The notes under the pieces are model-generated. The model ran no database searches. It worked only from the letters and a program-made list of their open reading frames with translations, and was not told the origin of the DNA. Positions 6,515 through 6,583 of a stretch of DNA of 6,583 nucleotides are shown piece after piece. The stretch is from assembly GCA_041601535.1 (NCBI GenBank), contig JBFIHZ010000244.1, positions 1 to 6,583 of the forward strand. Direction: 5' to 3'. Made by a program: the position numbers and the translations under genes. The stretch is from JBFIHZ01 sp041601535 (GTDB lineage Bacteria; Pseudomonadota; Gammaproteobacteria; Xanthomonadales; SZUA-36). Numbering within the stretch: the first letter of the stretch is position 1; each line of letters opens with the position of its first letter.

Positions 6515-6529
6515 GTCGGGTAAACCGAC
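6515..6529. repeat. 15-bp palindrome at the predicted start of the cytochrome transcript
   Basis: GTCGG, a five-base centre GTAAA, then CCGAC form a perfect inverted repeat. It lies directly after the -10 candidate, over the predicted +1 to about +14. It could be a repressor operator or a 5' mRNA hairpin. No known regulator consensus is matched with confidence. Confidence 0.35.
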
Positions 6530-6534
6530 TCAAG

Positions 6535-6540
6535 AGTATA
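6535..6540 (-). promoter_or_regulatory. Candidate -10 box of the cytochrome operon
   Basis: The minus strand reads TATACT, a five-of-six match to the -10 consensus, placing transcription start near 6528 and giving a leader of about 47 bases. There is no recognisable -35 hexamer 17 bases upstream, which would fit an activator-dependent promoter. Short palindromes lie on both sides of the box. Confidence 0.4.
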
Positions 6541-6554
6541 GGCGTTGATCCGCC
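6541..6554. repeat. 14-bp palindrome GGCG-N6-CGCC next to the -10 box
   Basis: GGCG, the centre TTGATC, then CGCC form perfect 4-base arms immediately upstream of the -10 candidate. The centre contains TTGAT, which resembles one half-site of FNR/Anr-type regulators, but the second half-site is absent, so no FNR call is made. Confidence 0.25.
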
Positions 6555-6563
6555 GATCCCGCT

Positions 6564-6581
6564 ACCCCCGATATTTGGGGT
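6564..6581. repeat. 18-bp inverted repeat ACCCC-N8-GGGGT centred near -44
   Basis: Perfect 5-base arms surround the AT-rich centre CGATATTT at the right edge of the window. With transcription starting near 6528, the centre falls about 44-45 bases upstream, where activators often bind when a -35 box is poor. It could instead be a hairpin belonging to a gene beyond the window. The identity of any binding protein is unknown. Confidence 0.3.
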
Positions 6582-6583
6582 CA

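Noticed and set aside
6545..6557. FNR/Anr-like site (TTGAT) upstream of the cytochrome operon
   Set aside because: Only one half-site matches; the sequence at the second half-site position does not fit ATCAA, and the location is not at -41.5 from the predicted start.

Overview
The window is a compact, high-G+C stretch of bacterial chromosome. Its gene content points to a proteobacterium, most likely a gammaproteobacterium: a full-length Tex/YhgF protein, a periplasmic cytochrome c' beside a diheme cytochrome c, and an exported class-C-type serine hydrolase. The assignment rests on protein families only. No rRNA, tRNA or other taxonomic marker is present, so the genus is unknown.

Layout from left to right: (1) a Tex transcription accessory protein on the minus strand (19-2340); (2) a 173-base gap (2341-2513) with a candidate tex promoter and a stem-loop; (3) a secreted beta-lactamase-fold serine hydrolase on the minus strand (2514-3962); (4) a 277-base divergent intergenic region (3963-4239) with a possible 36-codon leader ORF; (5) an exported right-handed beta-helix protein on the plus strand (4240-5079); (6) a 22-base convergent junction with a small hairpin; (7) a minus-strand two-gene cytochrome operon, in which cytochrome c' (6035-6481) is transcribed first and the diheme cytochrome c (5102-6004) second; (8) 102 bases upstream of that operon with a plausible -10 box and three short palindromes.

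The only clear functional unit is the cytochrome pair. Both proteins carry export signals and CxxCH haem-attachment motifs, so a periplasmic or inner-membrane electron-transfer or haem-ligand-binding role is inferred. The serine hydrolase and beta-helix protein are both exported and divergently transcribed; any functional link between them is unproven. Tex is a cytoplasmic housekeeping-type nucleic-acid-binding protein and looks unrelated to the rest.

I see no mobile element, CRISPR array, tRNA, rRNA, defence island or frameshifted gene. Most of the window is ordinary. The less usual points are the beta-helix protein with its leader ORF, the two-cysteine N-terminal module of the serine hydrolase, and the palindromes ahead of the cytochrome operon.
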